11,485 bases of DNA, from the NCBI GenBank assembly GCA_964390795.1, contig CAYMLQ010000169.1, positions 1 to 11,485 on the forward strand. The letters are read 5' to 3'. The position numbers and the translations under genes were made by a program. The stretch comes from CAYMLQ01 sp964390795. GTDB taxonomy: Bacteria > Verrucomicrobiota > Kiritimatiellia > RFP12 > UBA1067. The notes under the pieces are model-generated. The model did not search any database, was not told the DNA's origin, and saw nothing but the letters and a program-made list of their open reading frames with translations. This document shows, piece after piece, positions 1 to 6,821 of the stretch (its first letter is position 1; each line of letters starts with the position of its first letter).

Positions 1-33
1 CCCTCGCCCTCTGGGAGAGGGCTGGGGTGAGGG
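1..33. repeat. REP-like palindromic element at the window edge
   Basis: The stretch folds on itself. An inner perfect 7-bp stem pairs GCCCTCT (6-12) with AGAGGGC (16-22) around a GGG loop, and CCCTC (1-5) can pair with GAGGG (29-33) as an outer stem. Palindromes of this composition are common as dispersed intergenic repeats in many bacteria (general knowledge, not searched here). It lies just downstream of the minus-strand oxidoreductase gene and may extend beyond the window. A role in transcript ends or as a mobile REP/MITE remnant is inference. Confidence 0.5.
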
Positions 34-35
34 TT

Positions 36-50
36 GCGGGCTCCGCCCGC
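36..50 (-). terminator. Hairpin directly after the oxidoreductase stop codon
   Basis: A perfect 6-bp stem, GCGGGC (36-41) with GCCCGC (45-50), closes a 3-nt loop and begins one base beyond the TAA stop at 54-52 of the minus-strand gene. Its position suits an RNA 3'-end hairpin. No T-run follows on the minus strand, so it is not a classical intrinsic terminator; it may protect the 3' end or be part of the repeat cluster at 1-33. Confidence 0.4.
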
Positions 51-51
51 A

Positions 52-1437
52 TTAGGCTTTCTTGCTCAGCCGCTCGTACGCCCGGCGCGTGCCGTACGGC
101 GCGCGCTCCTCGCGCGCCAGCATGGCGTTTGCCGCCTCGTCGCCCACAAACTTCTCAGCGGCCGGATCCCAGGTCAGCTTGCGCCCGAGCCGCATGCCGA
201 TGTGCGCCAGCAGGCACGCGCTGCACGAGCGGTGAGCGGTGTCCGCGGGCACGATGGTCTCCGCACGCGTGCGGATGCAGTCGATCCAGTTCTGGTGATG
301 GTTGCCCCGGTGCTTGTAGAGATGTACCTCGTTCGCGCCAATCTCGCCCTCAAGCAGCTTCGGGTCGCTCGCATCCAAGGCCTTAAGCGGCTTGCCCGGA
401 GACGTGGGGTCTGACGCGGTCATCTTGGCGGCACCACGACTCACGAAAATCCATCCCTTCTCGCCGATGAACCGCACGCCATTCGGGAACTTGTCCCAGA
501 CGCGCATCGGCGTGCCGTCGGCATACGTCAGCGTCACATCGTAAGCCCCATGCACATCCCACAGGCCCCCCGTGTGAAACTCCCCCTTGCCTTCAATCGT
601 CTTCGGGCCCGTGGACTCCCACCCCATAGCCCAGTGCGCGATATCGAGGTGATGCGAGCCCCAGCCGGTGATCATCCCCGCACCGAACTGCTCGCAGCGC
701 AGCCAGCCGGGGCGCGACCCCAGCTTCGCGTCATTCTGCGAATGGACCCGGTCTTCGGTGTAGTAGGCCTTCGGCGTCGAGCCCAGCCACATCTCGTAAT
801 TCAAGTTCTCGGGAACCGGCATCTCGTCCTTCTTGCCCCCCGCAGGATCGCCCGGAAGCCCGATCTCAATGGCACTGATCTTGCCCAGACGCCCGTTGCG
901 CACCAGCTCGCACGCGCGGTGGAACTGCTCGGACGAGCGCTGCTGCGAACCCAGCAGAAAGACGCGCTTGTTTTCGCGCATCGCGTTGCTGAACAGGCGC
1001 CCCTCGGTAATCGTCAGCGAAGCCGGCTTCTGCATGTAGACGTCTTTGCCGGCAAACGCGGCCTCGACCGCCGGCTGGCTGTGCCAGTGATCCGGCGTCG
1101 AAATCGCCACCGCGTCGATATCCGTACGGGCCAGCAGCTCGCGGTAATCCTGATACAGCTTCAGATCGACCGACGTCTGCTTTTTAGCATACTGCTCGTC
1201 GATGTACGCTTTGCCCAGCGCCAAACGCTTCGTGTCCAAATCCGACAACGCAACGTATTTCACGCCCTTGCAAGCCAAAACGCCGGGCACGTCCATGCTC
1301 TTGCCGATACGGCCGAAACCGATCTGACCCACCTGGATGGTCTTGCTCGGAGCGTCCTGCCCCAGAACCTTCGCCGGAATGATCATCGGAAAACCCGCGA
1401 TCGCCATCGTCCCCACAAAACCGCGTCGTGTCATCAT
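52..1437 (-). CDS. Tat-exported Gfo/Idh/MocA family oxidoreductase
   Basis: A 461-residue NAD(P)-dependent sugar dehydrogenase-like protein. The N-terminus carries a twin-arginine export signal (TRRGFVG, R4-R5, then a hydrophobic stretch to about residue 25), so it should act outside the cytoplasm. The Rossmann part follows, with GFGRIG at 40-45 and the family lysine in QKP (136-138; EKP in many relatives, QKP common in this secreted clade). The C-terminal domain has WGSHHLDIAHW (259-269), with the His/Asp pair expected at the active site. The start at 1437 is chosen over an ATG at 1464 because GGGAGG lies 6 nt upstream and the Tat signal then begins at residue 1. Exported members of this family are abundant in PVC bacteria and some act as glycosidases through transient NAD-dependent oxidation; the substrate here cannot be told. 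It is the last of four minus-strand genes, with a possible promoter of its own. Confidence 0.93.
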   Translation of the reverse strand: MMTRRGFVGTMAIAGFPMIIPAKVLGQDAPSKTIQVGQIGFGRIGKSMDVPGVLACKGVKYVALSDLDTKRLALGKAYIDEQYAKKQTSVDLKLYQDYRELLARTDIDAVAISTPDHWHSQPAVEAAFAGKDVYMQKPASLTITEGRLFSNAMRENKRVFLLGSQQRSSEQFHRACELVRNGRLGKISAIEIGLPGDPAGGKKDEMPVPENLNYEMWLGSTPKAYYTEDRVHSQNDAKLGSRPGWLRCEQFGAGMITGWGSHHLDIAHWAMGWESTGPKTIEGKGEFHTGGLWDVHGAYDVTLTYADGTPMRVWDKFPNGVRFIGEKGWIFVSRGAAKMTASDPTSPGKPLKALDASDPKLLEGEIGANEVHLYKHRGNHHQNWIDCIRTRAETIVPADTAHRSCSACLLAHIGMRLGRKLTWDPAAEKFVGDEAANAMLAREERAPYGTRRAYERLSKKA

Positions 1438-1443
1438 CTTATG

Positions 1444-1449
1444 CCTCCC
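1444..1449 (-). promoter_or_regulatory. Ribosome binding site fixing the oxidoreductase start
   Basis: The minus strand reads GGGAGG here, 6 nt before the ATG at 1437-1435. It lies inside the longer frame that could start at 1464, so it argues for the shorter protein that begins with the Tat signal. Confidence 0.7.
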
Positions 1450-1483
1450 CAGTGACTGAACCATAAACCAGCAAAACGCCCCT

Positions 1484-1512
1484 ACTATAACGCGTTCGCC
1501 GATTTCTGCCTA
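1484..1512 (-). promoter_or_regulatory. Possible sigma70-type promoter for the oxidoreductase
   Basis: In the AT-richer spacer between the methyltransferase stop and the oxidoreductase start, the minus strand has TAGGCA (1512-1507) and TATAGT (1489-1484) separated by 17 nt. The -10 matches TATAAT at 5 of 6 positions and the -35 matches TTGACA at 4 of 6. Placement about 40 nt upstream of the ribosome binding site is sensible. Judged by eye only. Confidence 0.35.
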
Positions 1513-1549
1513 TTGCATTTTGTCCAAATCAAAGTGCGTGATTTTAGCA

Positions 1550-2752
1550 TTAGTAGCGGGACAAGTATTTGTTCATCAGACGGGCCATGCGCGTCTCGAA
1601 CCACGGCGTGACTTTCCAGAAGTCGCGCAGTTCCAGATACTCGCTGACCGCCGCCTGCTGCCCCGGCTTCACGCTGAACTCGGCCTTGAGAAGGACATTG
1701 CGCGCCGTGGCCTCTGCGGACACGAACTCCACCACATTCACGCGGAAGCCCAGCACCCGCAGGATCTGAGCGCGGAAAGTGTCGGTCAGCAGATCCGCCA
1801 GACGCTCGCGCAGGATGCCGTGGCGCATCACGGCCTGCATCGGCCCGGCCTCTTTCAGCGTCTTGTGCAGCTCGTGCTGGCAGCACGGTGCGCAGAGCAG
1901 ATAGCGGCACTTCCACTCGATGCCGCGCGCCAGCGCCTCGTCCGTCGCCGTGTCGCACGCGTGCAGGCTCAGCACCATGTCGGGCTCGAAGCTCGGCTCG
2001 CTGGTCGCGATGTCGCCCTCGATGAAGGTCACGCGCTCGGCGACGTCCAGATTCCGCGCCAGCTTGCGCACCGTGTCAATCACGTCGGCCTTTCGGTCGA
2101 TGCCGCACACGCGTACGTCGAAGCCGCGCGTATACGTCAGGTAAAAATACACGGCCAGCGTCAGATACGCTCGCCCGCAGCCGCAGTCCACGATGTTCAG
2201 CGTCTTCTCCGGCTTCTCCGCAATCACCGAGTCGATCACCTTCAGGAACTCATTCACCTGATCGTACTTGCCGCGCATCGAGGGCTTGATGCGCCCGTCC
2301 GCATCCGCAATCTCGACAGCCTTCAGCAGCGCAACCGAATCGAACGACGTCAGCGGCTGCTGCTTCACGCGGTCGTGAGCGGGCGCCTCGTCGACAACGC
2401 GCTCCAGTTTCGCGCTGCGTGATTCCAGCGCCTTGCCCTTCTTGGTGATGCGCACGTGCAGATCGCCCGTCGCCGTCATCAGGTGCAGCTCGCGCGGGCC
2501 GGTCTGCTCCAACATGTCCTCCAGGCCCTTCATCGCCTGCTCCTGCCCGAAATTCTTGACCGCCGTCTGGCCCTCGTCGGTCATCTCGCCCTGATACAGC
2601 TTCTCGCCCTTGATCACCACCGGGCGCAGGCTGACGCGGAACGTGCCGCCTCCCCGCCGCACCACCTGCGTGATCTTCATAAAGCCCGCCTCGACAAAAA
2701 CACGCCGGCGAATCTCTTCCGCCAGTTCAACCGCCAAATCCGTACGCGACAT
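1550..2752 (-). CDS. Class I SAM-dependent methyltransferase, Methyltransf_32 / METTL25-like
   Basis: A 400-residue cytoplasmic protein with no signal or membrane segment. Residues about 180-360 form a Rossmann-like methyltransferase fold: SAM-binding motif I VDCGCGRAYL (188-197), the acidic residue after strand 2 in GIDRK (217-221), then HACDTATDEAL (264-274) and APCCQHEL (288-295). The HAC..ATD and PCC..HE motifs are hallmarks of the Methyltransf_32 family that includes eukaryotic METTL25/GSTCD-type proteins (recalled family knowledge). The N-terminal 130 residues contain a charged segment with LRPVVIKGEKLYQ and KNFGQEQA that I take as the family's own N-terminal region, possibly for substrate recognition. 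GAGGAG lies 4 nt before the ATG. It is 105 nt downstream of GH97 and probably cotranscribed. The methyl acceptor is unknown; RNA or protein is possible. Confidence 0.85.
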   Translation of the reverse strand: MSRTDLAVELAEEIRRRVFVEAGFMKITQVVRRGGGTFRVSLRPVVIKGEKLYQGEMTDEGQTAVKNFGQEQAMKGLEDMLEQTGPRELHLMTATGDLHVRITKKGKALESRSAKLERVVDEAPAHDRVKQQPLTSFDSVALLKAVEIADADGRIKPSMRGKYDQVNEFLKVIDSVIAEKPEKTLNIVDCGCGRAYLTLAVYFYLTYTRGFDVRVCGIDRKADVIDTVRKLARNLDVAERVTFIEGDIATSEPSFEPDMVLSLHACDTATDEALARGIEWKCRYLLCAPCCQHELHKTLKEAGPMQAVMRHGILRERLADLLTDTFRAQILRVLGFRVNVVEFVSAEATARNVLLKAEFSVKPGQQAAVSEYLELRDFWKVTPWFETRMARLMNKYLSRY

Positions 2753-2810
2753 AGTGCTCCTCTTCCGGCGCTCCCGCGCCTACTCCTGAAAACTGATAAT
2801 CGAAAGACCC

Positions 2811-2852
2811 ACTGACCACTGACTACTGACCCCTGCCCCCTGGCCTCTGCCC
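2811..2852. repeat. Six-unit degenerate heptamer array, consensus NCTGNCY
   Basis: Six consecutive 7-nt units share CTG at positions 2-4: ACTGACC, ACTGACT, ACTGACC, then CCTGCCC, CCTGGCC and TCTGCCC. The first three are A-type and the last three C-type, so the array looks like two sub-blocks. It fills the spacer between the GH97 stop (2858) and the methyltransferase start (2752) and would be transcribed on the minus strand. It is too short and has no spacers, so it is not CRISPR. Function unknown. Confidence 0.75.
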
Positions 2853-2857
2853 CCGCC

Positions 2858-4770
2858 CTATTCCCTCTCCACCTTCGCGACATACCCGCCGCACGGCTCC
2901 AGCGTCACGATCAGCGACGCGTCGCCCGCAACCGTGCGGGTCGAGCACACGAGACTCCGCTCACTTCCTTTCCCATCTTCGATTTGCGTGATCCGCACCC
3001 GCCGCCATCCGGTGAACTGCGGCATGAAAGAAACCAGTTTCAAATTCGGCGTCCCGTTCACCAGCGCCACATACCACACCGCGCCCTTGCGGCGGGCGAG
3101 CGCCGCGACCTCTCCGATGCGGCTGCCCTCCAGCACCCGCGTCTCATCCCAGGCCACCGGCAGCGTCCGCAAGAAGGGAACCGCCTCCGCCAGCCGCGGC
3201 TCCTCCAACAGCCGCTGCGGATGCTCGGCCATCACTAGGAGCGGTGAGGTGACGAGATACGCCATGGCCAACTGATGCGCCCACGTGGTGTCGCCCGGCC
3301 GAGAAAACGCGAGAGGCGTGTAGTCCGCCTGTCCCACCACGCACCGCGTGAACGGCAGCGCCGCATTGTGCGAGGCCGGCAGGTTTTGGTTTTCTCCGCC
3401 CGGAACCTCCTTGCGCGCACTCACATCCACGCCCTTTTCGCGCTGCTTTTTCAAATACGCCTCGGTGATGCGGTTGAGTTCCAGACCGCGCACAGCCTCG
3501 CGCGTCACCTCGTTCGGATAGGTGCGACTCTCACCCGACGGCTTCTGACAGCCGTGGAAATTCACCAGCAGCTTACGCGCGGCCGCCTCCTGCAACACCC
3601 ACTCGTCGAACGCGATCAGCCCCGCGTCCTCCCCGTTCATGAAGTCGATCTTCACTCCCGCCGCGCCCGCGCTTTTCACCCGGTCCAAAAACGTCCTCAG
3701 CGCGGCGTAGCCGTTGTCCGGCAGATTCAGCTCCTTGGAGTGTTTCCAGACGAACACGCGCACGCTGTTCGTCCTTCCGTAGTCGCACACCTCTTTCAGC
3801 ACGTCCCACGCGTTCGTCCACGTTTCCCAGCCTTCATCCAAGGTCGCGAATTCGAACTTGAGCCGCGCCGCGCAGTCGATCACGCGCTTCTCCCCTTCGA
3901 CGGTCATGTATGCGGCGTCGCCCTGCCACCAGCTCCAGACGCTCCGTCCTCCCGCGGTCCAGCCGTCCTCCCCGAACAGCGTGGGATCGGGCGGCGGGTT
4001 GAGGCTGGCGACAAGGTCGTTGTTCACCAGCGCGTCAAGCGTCTGAGCGAGCATCACCACACGCCAGGGTGTGCGGAAGCGGCCTTCCACGTTGAACCCG
4101 TCCTTCTCGGTGAAGGCGCCCCGCAGCGCGCCATCGGCGCAGGCCTCAAGCCGCAGCCCGCTGTACCGGTACAGGGCCGCCTCGGTGACCAGCGCGTACC
4201 CGCGTCCCCCCGGCAGTTCCGCCACCAGCGGCATGGCCTGCAGCGGCCCTTGCGGCGAGACCGTGTGCAGCTCCCTCAGCGACGCGCTCATCCACTCTCC
4301 AGCATAGGTCTTGAGCTTCCAGTCCGAGCGACGCTCGCCAAACCAGACGCGGCTCTCGGCCGGCAGGCGCCAGCACGCGGTCTCGGCATTCAGCCGCCGC
4401 GCGCCTGTGCCCGGAACAAGAAAGCGCCAGGCGAAACCCTGGTTGGCGACCGAAAATTGAACGCCGTAGGGCTCGCCATCACGCGGCGTCACCGTAAAGA
4501 GCGCGACCAGCGCGTCATACCGTGCCTCGGCGTGCGCCCCGCGCACCGGAAAGCGCTCATGCACCTCGCGCACATTCACCGCCGTCAGCGAAGCCACCTT
4601 GCCGAGATCCTTCCCGTCGAGCGTCAGCCCCAGAGGAGACGGCGCCAGCACCTCCTGACCGCAGAATGCGACCGCATAGTCCAGCCGGCCCTCCGCACTG
4701 ACCGAAAGCACCGCAGCCACCTTCCCGTCCGGACTCATGAGCGTGCGTGCGCCCGCGCCTCCCGCGCCCA
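2858..4770 (-). CDS. GH97 family glycosidase, 5' end lost in assembly gap
   Basis: Probable exported alpha-glycosidase cleaving terminal alpha-linked galactose or glucose. Numbering from the ATG at 4738 (626 residues): the N-terminal beta-sandwich opens with SPDGKVA and YAVAFCGQEVLAPSPLGL (21-38); TPWRVVML (223-230) marks the end of the N-domain and the (beta/alpha)8 barrel follows. GVKIDF (361-366) places Asp365 as the likely nucleophile, which fits retaining GH97 enzymes of the alpha-galactosidase type better than inverting ones. VNFHG (392-396), RTYPN (405-409) and VRGLE (416-420) follow, Glu420 being the likely acid/base. Residues about 424-450 are a charged insert compared with Bacteroides members as I recall them. 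The ATG at 4738 is probably not the true start: the frame stays open to the gap, and the residues before it (AGARTL, then MSPDGK) resemble the end of a signal peptide. Confidence 0.9.
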
Positions 4771-4870
4771 NNNNNNNNNNNNNNNNNNNNNNNNNNNNNN
4801 NNNNNNNNNNNNNNNNNNNNNNNNNNNNNNNNNNNNNNNNNNNNNNNNNNNNNNNNNNNNNNNNNNNNNN
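4771..4870. other. Assembly gap, 100 N
   Basis: Exactly 100 undetermined bases, the usual placeholder for a scaffold gap of unknown size. It removes the start and signal peptide of the GH97 gene. Apparent frames that run through it on either strand should not be trusted. Confidence 0.98.
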
Positions 4871-4918
4871 CCCCTTGTAAAATCCGTGCCATCATGCTTG
4901 TTTCAGCCCCCGGCCATT

Positions 4919-5962
4919 CTAGAACATCCACTTCACGAACCGCAATATGCCCTGCTTCCACGGCACGCGGTGCGAGATGCCCGAAGCGTTCTTGAAGCTG
5001 TCGAGGTTCGCGACGTACCAGCGGTAATTACGCACCAGCGCGTCCTTGTTGGACGACTTCGGCGCGTAACCCAAGATCCGTTCGGCCTTTTCAATGCTGA
5101 CGAAGGAGTCTTCGCACGCCGTCTCGTACACCCATTTGTAGAGCGGCGAGAGGTGCAGCAGCTCCAGAAAGCGCAGCGTCCAGATCATCGGCGCCGCAGG
5201 GAAACCGCTGATCATCTTGCCGTGTCCCGCGTCGTCCAGCACCGCCTGATAGTCCTCGCGCATGGTGGTGAAAACTTTCGCGCCGATGTTGAAGGTGTCG
5301 TTGACCACCTGCTTGTCCAGCGTCAGCGTCAGCCAGATCGCCCCGCACAAATCTTCAACGTCCAAAAGCTGGTAGCGGTTCTTGCCGCTGCCGATCATCG
5401 GAAACCCGTGACCCGTGTAGGCCCAATCGTAGAAGAGCGCAAACACCCCCAGTCGCTCGGGACCGATGAACGATTTGGGGCGGATGATCGGCAGGCAAAG
5501 CCCCTGCTTGCGGAACCCGAGGCAGACCTCCTCGGCCATGATCTTGGCCTTGCCGTAGGGGCCCACGCCGATCAGCTTGTCGGTCTCAAAGAGCGGATGG
5601 TGGTCAGGAATCCCGTAGACCGCCGTGGAGGAGATCATGACCGCGCGCTCCACGCCCGCCTCCAGCGCGGCCGCCATCACGTTGCGCGTGCCGTCCACGT
5701 CGGTGGTCATGATATCCTGCTCGGGATACAGGGGAAGGGCCGCCGCCGTATGGATGACCCAATTCACGCCCTGCATCACCCGCTTCAGCGCCGCCACATC
5801 GCGGATGTCTCCGACCACCGCATCGACCTGCCCCCTCTCGGGATAGTCGAACGGCACCAGATCGATCGACCGGATGTCGGTGATCCCCTTGCTTCGCAGA
5901 TGCCGGATCAGGTTGATGCCCAGAAACCCGCTGCCGCCCGTCACAAGAACTTTTTGACTCAT
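4919..5962 (-). CDS. NAD-dependent epimerase/dehydratase, extended SDR family
   Basis: A 347-residue cytoplasmic short-chain dehydrogenase of the extended type. The NAD-binding glycine motif TGGSGFLG is at 8-15, an acidic residue after strand 2 (SIDL, D34) suggests NAD over NADP, the catalytic Ser/Thr lies in SSTAVYG (111-117), and YGKAK (136-140) supplies the Tyr and Lys of YxxxK. The C-terminal part includes SIEKAERILGY (289-299), a pattern common in nucleotide-sugar and 3-beta-HSD-like members. Expected reactions are epimerisation, dehydration or oxidation of a nucleotide sugar or similar substrate; the exact one cannot be told. A GGGGAG stretch stands 3 nt before the ATG. It is the first gene of the minus-strand run, behind a plausible promoter at 6075-6103 and a structured leader. 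Confidence 0.9.
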   Translation of the reverse strand: MSQKVLVTGGSGFLGINLIRHLRSKGITDIRSIDLVPFDYPERGQVDAVVGDIRDVAALKRVMQGVNWVIHTAAALPLYPEQDIMTTDVDGTRNVMAAALEAGVERAVMISSTAVYGIPDHHPLFETDKLIGVGPYGKAKIMAEEVCLGFRKQGLCLPIIRPKSFIGPERLGVFALFYDWAYTGHGFPMIGSGKNRYQLLDVEDLCGAIWLTLTLDKQVVNDTFNIGAKVFTTMREDYQAVLDDAGHGKMISGFPAAPMIWTLRFLELLHLSPLYKWVYETACEDSFVSIEKAERILGYAPKSSNKDALVRNYRWYVANLDSFKNASGISHRVPWKQGILRFVKWMF

Positions 5963-5977
5963 ATACTCCCCTTCGGA

Positions 5978-6062
5978 GACTGGAAGACTGGAATGATGGA
6001 ATTCTGTAAGGGTGGAAGCTTGCGATCCTTATTCCAACATTCCATCATTCCGACATTTCACT
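5978..6062. repeat. Facing octamer arrays forming a large stem-loop in an operon leader
   Basis: The left part repeats GACTGGAA twice and then TGATGGAA (5978-6001). The right part holds four 8-nt units, ATTCCAAC, ATTCCATC, ATTCCGAC and ATTTCACT (6031-6062), which are the inverse of the left type. A perfect 13-nt inverted repeat results, 5990-6002 with 6039-6051, and TAAGG/CCTTA inside can extend the pairing. The element lies between the divergent SDR and Sua5 genes, within the probable 5' untranslated leader of the SDR operon. Confidence 0.75.
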
Positions 6063-6074
6063 CAGTTGTCCGCT

Positions 6075-6103
6075 ATCTTACACGGCTTGCCGCCCAATCT
6101 CAA
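6075..6103 (-). promoter_or_regulatory. Putative promoter of the minus-strand SDR-GH97 operon
   Basis: The minus strand reads TTGAGA (6103-6098, 5 of 6 to TTGACA), a 17-nt spacer and TAAGAT (6080-6075, 4 of 6 to TATAAT). Transcription would begin near 6068 and give a leader of roughly 105 nt that contains the facing octamer arrays. It overlaps the divergent Sua5 promoter, so the two may compete for polymerase (inference). Confidence 0.5.
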
Positions 6104-6116
6104 GTGTGGTACAAAT
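6087..6116 (+). promoter_or_regulatory. Putative promoter of the Sua5 gene, possibly leaderless
   Basis: TTGCCG (6087-6092, 4 of 6 to TTGACA), a 17-nt spacer and TACAAA (6110-6115, 4 of 6 to TATAAT) stand directly before the gene. The -10 ends 6 nt before the A of the ATG at 6122, so initiation would fall at or next to the start codon. No Shine-Dalgarno sequence is visible, which agrees with a leaderless message. Confidence 0.4.
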
Positions 6117-6121
6117 CTTCC

Positions 6122-6721
6122 ATGTTCGCCCCGACACCCGAAACGCTCGAGACCGCCGCCCGCCTGCTGTGCGCAGGTGGCATCGCGGTCATCCCCACCG
6201 ACACGGTCTACGGCATCGCCGCGCACCCGGCCTGCGCTTCGGCCGTGGCCCGCATCGGCACCATCAAGGGCCGCCCCACGGACAAGCCCATCGCCCTGCT
6301 GGCTTCGGATGCGGACGCGGCCACCGCCTTCGGCGCGGCCTTCCCGCCCGCCGCACAGCTCCTCGCCGCCGCCTACTGGCCCGGCGCGCTCACGCTGGTT
6401 CTACCCTGCGGCCCGACCTGCGAGGGGTTCCGCGTGCCCGACCACGCCTTCACGCGCAGCCTGCTCGCGGCCTGCGGCGGCACGCTGCGCGTGACCAGCG
6501 CCAACCTCAGCGGCGCCATGCCCGCAGTCAGCGCCGTGGACGCGCTCAAGGACGTGGGGCTCGAAGCGGATCTGGTGATCGACGGCGGCGTCTCTCCCGG
6601 AGGCGTGGCCAGCACGGTCGTGAAAGTTGAAGCCGACAACACGTTCACCGTCCTGCGCGAGGGCGCGATTCCGGCCGCCGACATCCGCCGCATCGCGAAC
6701 AGCGACGAAGGCACCCGGTAG
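6122..6721 (+). CDS. L-threonylcarbamoyladenylate synthase (Sua5/YrdC/TsaC family)
   Basis: A 199-residue YrdC-domain enzyme that makes threonylcarbamoyl-AMP from threonine, bicarbonate and ATP, the first step of t6A modification of tRNAs reading ANN codons. It is cytoplasmic. Clear family motifs: PTDTVYG (25-31), the KGRPTDKP substrate-binding signature (49-56), WPGALTLVL (86-94), TSANLSG (125-131), STVV (164-167) and REGAI (179-183). The length fits the short single-domain form without the extra Sua5 C-terminal domain. The ATG at 6122 gives a standard N-terminus; an in-frame GTG at 6104 is an alternative, but neither has a ribosome binding site. The stop TAG is formed by the first bases of a palindromic element at 6717-6785, so the last codons may have been changed by its insertion. 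It is probably essential or nearly so. Confidence 0.93.
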   Translation: MFAPTPETLETAARLLCAGGIAVIPTDTVYGIAAHPACASAVARIGTIKGRPTDKPIALLASDADAATAFGAAFPPAAQLLAAAYWPGALTLVLPCGPTCEGFRVPDHAFTRSLLAACGGTLRVTSANLSGAMPAVSAVDALKDVGLEADLVIDGGVSPGGVASTVVKVEADNTFTVLREGAIPAADIRRIANSDEGTR

Positions 6722-6785
6722 GGCGGTTTCCCCGAAACCGCCGCCGATCCTTGTTCTGTGGCGCGTTCGGAGAAAGCGCCCTGCC
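6717..6785. repeat. Double-hairpin palindromic element overlapping the Sua5 stop
   Basis: Two hairpins of the same 9-3-9 plan lie in tandem. The first pairs GGCGGTTTC (6722-6730) with GAAACCGCC (6734-6742) perfectly. The second pairs GGCGCGTTC (6760-6768) with GAAAGCGCC (6772-6780) with one mismatch. In addition GGTAGGGCG (6717-6725) can pair with CGCCCTGCC (6777-6785) with one G-T wobble, so the whole unit is itself an inverted repeat. This is the form of a REP pair or a small non-autonomous element. It may also act as a 3'-end structure for the Sua5 message. Confidence 0.75.
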
Positions 6786-6821
6786 CCACGTTCAACATCC
6801 GCGGCACAGAGATATCCCACC

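Noticed and set aside
550..1455. Plus-strand frame opposite the oxidoreductase
   Set aside because: It is an antisense shadow in GC-rich sequence with no recognisable domain; the minus-strand gene has full family motifs.
1520..2422. Plus-strand frame opposite the methyltransferase
   Set aside because: Arg/Leu/His-rich antisense translation with no motifs, opposite a well-supported gene.
4557..4961. Minus-strand frame spanning the gap
   Set aside because: It joins out-of-frame SDR sequence to out-of-frame GH97 sequence across undetermined bases of unknown length.
2811..6062. CRISPR array in the heptamer or octamer repeats
   Set aside because: Units are 7-8 nt, contiguous, and lack unique spacers; no cas genes are present.
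3275..6721. Very long plus-strand open frame ending with the Sua5 gene
   Set aside because: It runs through 100 N and lies antisense to the GH97 and SDR genes, both of which have clear family motifs. Only its last 600 bases, from 6122, are a real gene.
6627..6821. Upstream start for the GH71-type protein inside the Sua5 gene
   Set aside because: The signal peptide begins at 6822, and an earlier start would hide it and overlap Sua5.
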